Source: Glandiceps talaboti
Taxonomy: Eukaryota > Hemichordata > Enteropneusta > Spengelidae
DNA: 64,000 nt
Direction of reading: 5' to 3'
Assembly: GCF_964340395.1 (NCBI RefSeq)
Contig: NC_135549.1
Location: 5,442,501-5,506,500, forward strand
Part shown: piece after piece, positions 51,901 through 61,505 of the stretch
How the letters are laid out: every line of letters begins with the position of its first letter
Numbering within the stretch: the first letter of the stretch is position 1
Position numbers and translations under genes: made by a program
Notes under the pieces: generated by a model
Seen by the model: the letters and a program-made list of their open reading frames with translations, nothing else
Told to the model about the DNA's origin: nothing
Databases searched by the model: none

Positions 51901-54900
51901 GGTTTCACTCGAAAACAACAATTCTGTGAATAATGACACTGAACGCAGTGATTTCTCGGACGATGTTACCACTGCACTGTAACGTATGGCTGACAACGAC
52001 TTGCTTCTGGGTTAGTCCCTCGTGCATCCGGGTACTTGGGATTGTCGTGCATTATTACCACATCGGCAATTTTGACGCTGTAATTTTGCCACCAATATTG
52101 ATCGTACAAAAACAAAACTCCATAAATGAACTACAAAGTACTTTCCCTTTCAAAATGTGGTAATTTTAGAAAGAGTATTATCGTTTTTATTGACGACTGA
52201 CTTCAGTTCAGGCATGGAAGACTTCTCACAATGATCATATACTGGAATGAACCATTCTGTAGGAGGAGGGGTGGTGTGTGAATTGGATTTGAAGTTTACA
52301 AACCTTTTTCGAACAAATATTTGTCGTTTGGGCGCACAATGCGTAGAATTAAGAATATAGCACATATTACATTGCTTGTTTGACGTCAATAGTGTCTTTT
52401 GAAAAGTTGCACTTTACCTAAAGTCTCGCGGACTGATTTCCAATATGGCGTCGGTCATTATGCTCATTAACATATTCATTTTTTTTTCAAATTTCAAAAA
52501 AAAAATCATAAAAAATAGAAGAGAAGACGTGCTGACTTGAAATTAGCAAATCTAAGTAAGCTACCCCCTGTTCATCAACACACCAGATATCAAAGCAATC
52601 TGACTTAAAGTTTATGAGGAGTTGATGAAAAAGTCATTTTTGGAAAAAAAATCATAAAAAATTGAAAATGGCACAGATCAACTTGGCATGAACAAATCTG
52701 AATAGCCTCCCCCCAGGGAACATGCACACCAAATATCGAAGTATTCTGGCTGTTACTTTCAGAGAAAATAGTGAAAATATAAAAGTTTGACGGACACCTA
52801 TGATTCACTCTACTCTCTATACCTCAATACCCACCTATACCTAAAGCTACGCTTTCAGCTTTCGCTGACAGCGGAGCTAAAAAAAAAAAAAAAAACTATT
52901 CACACAGTGCATATGATCTCCATCACATATATTTATGTTAAATGAAATGTATAATTACTCATATATCGGGAATATTTTGATCAATGAAATGTAATTATTC
53001 ACACATTGGGCATAGCTAGAGCAGGTATATCTTAATCACTGAGACTTGTAATTATTCACAAAATGAGCATATCTACAGCAGGGGCATATCTTATTCAATG
53101 AAACTAGCAAATATTCACAAACTGGGTTTATTTACATCAGGTATCCCTTCCAAAAATGAGTCTATAGATGATATCTATAGAAAATCCATAGTTGTCTACA
53201 GAATGTCTGTAGAAATTTCTATAGAAGTCTAAAGGAATTTTTTTTCTATGGAAGTCTATAGAAAATCCACAAATTTCTACAGAAGTTTATTAAAAGGAAT
53301 TTTGTTTACGGAAGTCTATAGAAAATCCATAAATTTCTATAGAAAATGTTCTATAGACTTCCACAGAAAAGAAATTCCATAGATTTCTACAGGAATTTGT
53401 TTTCCATGTTTATATTCTATAGAAAATTCATAAATTTCTATTTTCTCTAAACTTCCATATAAAAAAAATTCCAATCAATTTCTATACAATTCTATATAAA
53501 TTTGTTCAATTTTATAGAATACTATAGAAATTCTATAGACTTCTATAGACTCATTTTTGTGAGGGATATCTTTATCAATTAAATAATAAAACTTGCATTC
53601 ACAAATTGAGTATATCTACAGCAGGTATTGATCTTGATTAAGGAAACTGTGACAACAGGTAAAGTCCATGAGCCACTAGCTATTTGCCTTTCTGTTTGTT
53701 TTTTAAAGGTGAGAAATAAAGGATATACTTTAAATATTTAAATGTATTAATTTACTATGATTCAAATATACTTACATTTTCCCCAGCAACAACTGACACA
53801 GTAGTATCTTTTGAACATGTGGTGCTGTCATGGGTACACCGGTTGCCATAGACACACCAATCACATGCCCAACTACTAGTCACACAGTATGTACACCTGG
53901 GATAGAGAAATCAGGCAGTATTAAGCAAGGTCAACTAAAAAAATACTAGTCAAGCTCATGTATTGATCATAATATGGAGGGTATACAGCCAGACAAGGTA
54001 ATATGCACACTTTAAGTTTTAGATTTGTGGGTCTGGGTTAATCACTACCATAACCTTTATCACTTATTAGGCAATCACTTAGTAAAACAATGTCCCTAAC
54101 ATTTAAGAGTATAAACTATAGATATACAAAAAGTGATTACACTGAGTCTCTTTTTATGAAGACGTACGTTATAGAAATTATTCTAATACTTTTGATACTT
54201 AAGTTTTATGTTAGACACAAGGCATAACGTTATTTTGAAGGTTGCAAAAAATCCTTAACCAGTCAAAGAGAAATATATACTGCTCACACTTGAGTTGGAT
54301 ATTGTACACACTAAGGACATGTGATTTACTTACGTTTTGAGTGCTGAGCACTTATAGAAATGGAAATTTGTGTCAACAAAGTTGATATTTGTCTCTGTAC
54401 TTCTGATGGCAAGTTGAACTGTCACATGATCTGAAATGAAAATTGAGGGAACTCAATAAACAGAACAGCATTACAGGTTGAAGGCTCATTTAAAAATGTA
54501 CAGGCCACTGACCTGGGTAATCATTTAAATTTACTTACAAATGACAAAATTTTATCAACTAGCATCTACATGTATCCATTCACTAACATCACTGTCCAAA
54601 TATATAGAAGAAGTCATGTTTTGACACTATTCCCCAGCATTTTCTTTGTTTAAGTCAAGGAAAATATGAGTGACCAAATTGGCCTTGTTGCTGCAAGTCA
54701 AAGTTGAGTAGTGACAAACCCAAGTTGGGTTTTGAGTATTTTCCTGCTAAACAAAGAAAAATAACAGCATAATTATAAGGGTTACATGTACCCTTGCAAA
54801 AATATGGTAAAAGAGTGGGTATTTTCAATGTTTTCAGTCATATTTTGAACACCACAGAACTGCTGACAAAAGAGCACCTATTACATGTATTGCTATGATA

Positions 54901-55522
54901 TAAATGATCAGGGTATTAAATCACAACATTTTGTTGAAGTATCTTAACATTAGCTTCATGTGAATAGTATAATAATGGTGTCCTTTGATAGCCCTTCCAT
55001 TATAACTTAATCTAAATTTAAGTATCGATGGTCATGACTCAGGTAATCACATGTATTCATCCGCATAATTGCATAGATCCTACACATACACAATCGACTG
55101 ATACTATGAGTCTGAAAGAGTACAGGTAAATGTATTATGTATATCTTATTCATTTCACAGAACTTGAAATTCAAATGATACTTATGCCATGAAATTAAGC
55201 TGCTAAGTTGATAGTCTAAGTTGCTAGACCCTTCAGGCTATTCTGCTTTTAAGGTGAACAAAGGTCTCTATGACTGAGGGCCCTTATAGACACACATACA
55301 TACATACATACATACATACATACATACATACATACACACACACATACATACATACATACATACATACATACATACACACACACATACATACATACATACA
55401 TACATACACACATACACACATACATACATACATACATACATACATACATACATACACACATACATACATACATACATACATACATACATACACACACACA
55501 CACTTACACATACACACATACA

Positions 55523-55553
<31 letters not shown>

Positions 55554-58500
55554 GACACATTGTCATCAATGATAAAATTCTGCATGTAGCTAGATTGAAT
55601 AGTGTCTTTATCATTTTCAAAAGTTTTTACTGGTTTTCTATCCATATGAAATCTGAAATTGGTGTGAATCTTGAATTTTGAATTTTGAAGTTTGAATTCA
55701 AGGTCAGATTTTTTCAAAAAATGGTCTAGACTAGCTTCACCTTGACACAATAATGTTTTTAAACTGTGACAAATTTAATGTAAGTTAATCTGACTTACAG
55801 AATGCATGCATTAACCAATTAATGTATATGTAGTTCAGTGTGTTTTTATGCTATTGTCCAAGCAAAATTTGATCTAGATCCAGTGCTGGATAACAAATGA
55901 GCCATAGTTCTGGTTATTATGTTTAATCAACGAAGTGCTTGTGGCTCATGTTTTGTTACTTCAAAGTACAATTCAGAAGCTTACCCCTATTGGATCACAA
56001 AAGACTTACTTCGAATTACTGGTTTACATGTAATCTACAAACTTTTTGTGGCACATATAAGCATGGTGTTAAGGTTGTTTCAAGCAAACTTAGAAAGTAA
56101 TTGATTTCAATTGAATTCAAATTAATATTCCACCAGAAAATGAAAACAAAATATACATCCTTTGAAAGTAATACAAAACAGAATTCTGGTGAGGGCCATG
56201 GACCAAACCTTCATGAAAATTAAGGCAAATTAGGGGTACAGGATATAACATCAAAATACATCTCCCGTGAATAATGATGGCTATTATGTCGGTGGAAAAT
56301 CTGCCAGTGGATCACTGTGGATCACATGAGTCTGAGTGCTCTCACATGTGTTTTAGTAGAACAATCATACTGGAAAGCCTTTGGCACGAAATACTTTGCA
56401 ATGCCATGGGCCAAACTTAAACCACTGCACAGAGTGATGTAAATGAACAAATTAAGATATGACACTCTATAAAGAAAGCAATTACAATTGAATACTAATA
56501 CCTTGTTTTGCTGGAATAGCTGGTCTTTGGTTGACTGGTGGTGTATCACAAGTCAGTTGATTTTCTGTCTTCATAGCATTATAATAGTATTGACCATCAT
56601 ATACACACTGGTATGTATTCTCTGATGTTTCATATGGTAGTTCTGTCACTGTTATATTAATCTGTAAGTTGGTAATTCATGGTGACACATGAAGAAAAAA
56701 ACATTTGACGTGAATAATTGTTTTTGAGTATGGGATGCACACCCCTTTTGAAGGGGGGGGGAGGGGGGGGGGGACTACTCCCTCCTCATCCAATCCTATA
56801 AAACATAGACTAGTGCACTGTACAACATTTTACCCACAACTCTCTCTGATTTGTAGTGTTGGACATCATCTCCTTGAAGTCAGACAAATCTCACCAGTGT
56901 ATAGGGTTTTGTAAAAACATTTTTTCCATTTGGCAAGCGTAGAATTGCCACTGATGAGTTTCTGAATACCCATTTTTAACGGTTCTGGTATCAATGATTT
57001 ATTGTATAAGGAATTTGTCAGCAGATTTTCTTGAAAAACATGAAGAATATTTGCGACGAAACTAAGAAAAAATATATGCACCTGTTATGACTTTGCCAAA
57101 GATATAGATTTATTTGAATAGGTATGACAAAAGAAATTTACATACTAAAACTCATCATACACACTGACTACCCAAGTTATTGACACTTTGACAGTGAAAA
57201 GTGTTTTATTCACAGCACATGCTTAATTTAGTTGTTAGTTCATTTTTGTACAAAATTTAGAACTTTATTTTTGATTCCCCTAATTGTACTTTTGCTACAT
57301 ATTAATTAAACTTAATTACTATGCTTAAAATGTTGAAAAGTATGGATTATTGAAAATGTTATAAAATAAGAACCTCCAAGCATACCAATCAGAGAGAGTT
57401 GTGGGTAAGATATTGTACAGTGCAGTGTAACAAAAAAAGGTCCACAGTAAAAACATGTAATGTGTATAAACTATGTACAGTTACAAGGTATACATGATTA
57501 AACCATAACCATTATAGTTTCTGTACTTTGTGATGTTACATGTACATTGAGCATGTATGCTCATGAAATGAGAAAATATCTAATATCATAGTACGTAGCA
57601 TACAGGAAATTCTTTTAACTTGCACAGACCACTTGAAACAGCTATACACATACCTTTTCCATTGTATTAATTGGCATGCTGTCTGTGGGTACTATGTTAA
57701 TGTCAACACATTCTGCATCTGTTGGGAATACATCCAGCCATCTTGATTGAGAAGTTGCATTTTGGCACTCACTAAGCAGGGAACATCTATTTGATGAAAA
57801 AAAAAATGTGCAGATGTTGATAAAGCACAACTGATGTAGGACTGGTTTATGTCTTAGTTACTTACAACATTGCCTGCATTTGCTGATATGGGGCTAGATG
57901 GTGTCTGAGTGTGTTAAACTTTTCGAGTTATGCAGTAATACAATGTATATTGCTTGTATACTAAAAATACGGCCACAATTTAGTAAAAAGTGACATGAGC
58001 AGAATTAATTCCTTCTAAAATTACAACCTATGCACATGATTTAAACGAAAATGGCAACAAATACATACTATAAAATGTCTGTGATATGCAATAACTGGCT
58101 TGATATTGATAATTGATCCTGAAAGTCAAGGTCAAGATCTTAAAAGTGAGCTTGCACCTGATAATAAGGGTAGACTCTTGATTGGAGTCTCTATGTATTA
58201 CAGCTTCTGAGTTATACAGTAAATATTGATAAATATTTTTGACCATAAAGTATATGGCCATCATTGAGTCAAATTGCATGTGTCACAAAACAAAGTGATG
58301 CACATATACCTGTCGCTTTTGTACCAGGTTTGAATCGGAATTGGCATGTCTGAGAAATGACATATTATAGATGATTGGAAGGACACATGCACATGCAGAA
58401 GGAAGTATGGTCGCTAGCTTGCACATACGCACAGGTGAAGCCCATCATTATAATAGTTCCCCTTTTGGGAAGTCAATTACATATCACCGAATTAGTTGAA

Positions 58501-61457
58501 TGATTAGAAAACAGTCTTTGCCTAGTAAAACAAGAATTGTGGACTACCTTCTCTCCAAGGTACACCAGCCACAATATGGATCCCAAGATGAAAAGCAACT
58601 TTCACATGTGGTATATTGACTGCACTTCTGTACCTTCAGTTTGTGAACCTAAAAGTAAGACAGTCAAATAACAGACAGATCCAGTAAGCTAGTCTATAAA
58701 TCTGTGAGGTCATATCATACCTGTGTTCCTTATTTAATTTCAGTACTGTCTTCACTTGTTTATTTTATCATGTGATTATACATTGGCTGGTGTTAATATA
58801 AAGCAGTGACTTTTAAATAGCCATGTTAAGCAATATGCCTTTTTGTGGAATTAACCTGTCTAACAGGTATAGTTGCTAGTTCATTTGTTACATCTTTTGT
58901 TCATACTTATGAGCTTTCATTCATTAACATGTTTTTCTTTTGGAATTTCTTTGGGATTTTTGTAACTATGCTTTGAATATCATATCCTTGACTGTATAAA
59001 AAATTGAATAAATCCTGACTTTTGGCAGATATGGGTATGATCAAAATTTCATCTCTATAATATGACTGATACCATAACTCTTTCAAACAAAAGATCCCCT
59101 CAATTAATGCCAGGTTATATGAGGACTTCTAACTTTTTCTTTCACACTTATGTTTTCACTGAAAAAAATTATTTGCCTTATCTGCCCTTTACTGGAAACA
59201 CATTAATATTAAAACATATTCTACACTGACTGAGGGCTTTGAAAATCTCAATTTACATGGTATATTAATTATAATAGGTTCTGTTTGGCTGCACAAGTGC
59301 ATCCAAGATTTCATTGTGCAGTAGTCGGCACTGTTACTTCACCTGTTGTTCAGTTAGCACATACACATGATCCTGCACTGGTTGAGAAAACATCATATCA
59401 GGAAGGACAGCTGAAGAATCATCCAGTAGTGTTATGTTCTCATAAACATTAGCTGTAGTTGATGATATAAAGTGTACCTGCAGGTTTGAAGTAAATGACA
59501 TGCAAACGTTGGTCAAAACTGTGTATCAAACAAAATACAATACAGTCATAAACTTTATTTTCACAAATTTTAGGCTGTGATAATGAATATTCTGGCCTGA
59601 AATTTCGTGGGGCCTGGTGTTTAGATGAACATTTTTTCATGATATTATGATCCCATCAAATGACATCTAAAGATGTGATGTTCAATCAATACAACTCAAC
59701 TTCAAAAGTATGTGGGTATGATTTTGGTGGATATTTTTCTGGTGAGGTGTAGATGAAAAGTTGTTCATGCATGACAAGATGACTGCATTGTTGATATTGG
59801 GGTTTTAGGGAAAAAAAATTAATTTCAAAATTAATCGAACTACTCAATAGACTAAAATTTTGTTGTTGATTCTAATAAGAATGTGTAGATATACAAATGT
59901 AGTTCATGCATCTTTCAATACAAGACAATATGCCAAGAAGTACTAGAACTTCAAATTATAGTTACAAAAAAACTAGTTTTGATCAAAAATCTTACTCAGA
60001 AAATTCTTATATATCACATTTGATACGGCTGGTGGTAGTATTTCTAGCTATAGGGGTGTCTCAAAATGATGAAAATTAGTCATTGGAAGATGGTGCGATC
60101 AAATTGTTATCACATGTAATTTAGATCTGGAAATGGTATTGCTGCAAACTTCGAGGTCATTGTTTATAAGTAAATGACCTTGTTCTAATTAATTGTGTTG
60201 AATTCATGGTGCTACTTAAGTTTTAGGATAACACTTTACCAAATATTGTTCATGTACCTTCTTTATCTGTCCAGTGGAGGTTCCAATAATTCCTACAGTA
60301 TGTTGTTCCACTGTTGTCATGGCAATAGATGATGTTAATATGTCACTGTACTCAAGAACTGCTTCATTTACTACAGGATCTACACCATTGGAATAAATGT
60401 ATAGGTCACTGGTATAACACTCATATTCACTAGGATCCTGTAAAATTAAGAAACAATCTATATATTACACAGACTAACTATTAATACAATTGTATTTGGT
60501 AAAAGTCATGATAATAACTAAACATGCTGTCATGCAGGTGTAAAAATGCAATTTGTTTTAAATTCATCTTATACAATTCACAAAGAACTTGTGACTGTAG
60601 GTTGTTGAACTTTGAACTATTTCACAAAAAATAATTACAGATCATTCTATTCTGTTCTTTTCTATTATATATTATATAAGGTATATAGTTCATTCATCCT
60701 TGAAAAGAACTTTGTGCACTTTTGTGTGTCTAATAGATAAAATTGACTTCAAAAAAGCCCCTCAAATACTGAATGACAGCATGATTTAAAAGAAACTGGT
60801 GACCTAGCATAAACGAATACTACAAAGTGTCTGTGATTATTTGCAGGAATGGTTTGATTTTGAATTGACCTGGACAGTGTAAGTGAAGGTATGGTACAAA
60901 AAAAAAAGTGTTTGCAAAATGCAAGAATTGGTGCCTCAATAATGATAGTCTTTCCTGAAGTTCAAGGTCAGTTCATCACTGTCGCACAATCAGAATCAGA
61001 ATTGTACGTATTAATCCTGCTATGGGAAAAAGAACACACAAAATAGAACCAATTGTGTTGTAGCAATTAATACTCACTGTATTTGGCTTTTGCTATAAGC
61101 ATGGTCTTGGCATATTTGCTTACATCTTTAAATGTTTAGCTGCTTGCCTATTAATCCCTATTATTATTTTTTATGAAATATACCATCATTTGACTTTTGT
61201 TATGGGCATGGTCTTGTTGCTTGGCATATTTGCATACATTTTTTGAATCTTTTAATCACTTTGCTACCCTTCCCTGTTTTCATCTTTGCAATACAAACCA
61301 TCATTTGGCAGTTGCTATATGGGTGTGGTCTTGCTGCTAGGCATATTTACAAAACCCACATCTCTGATGCAATCATTTTCATTTGAACAATTTCCCAACT
61401 AGACACCAGAAGTAACATGACCACCAAATATCAAACTAATCGGTCCAGCAGTTTTTG

Positions 61458-61505
<48 letters not shown>

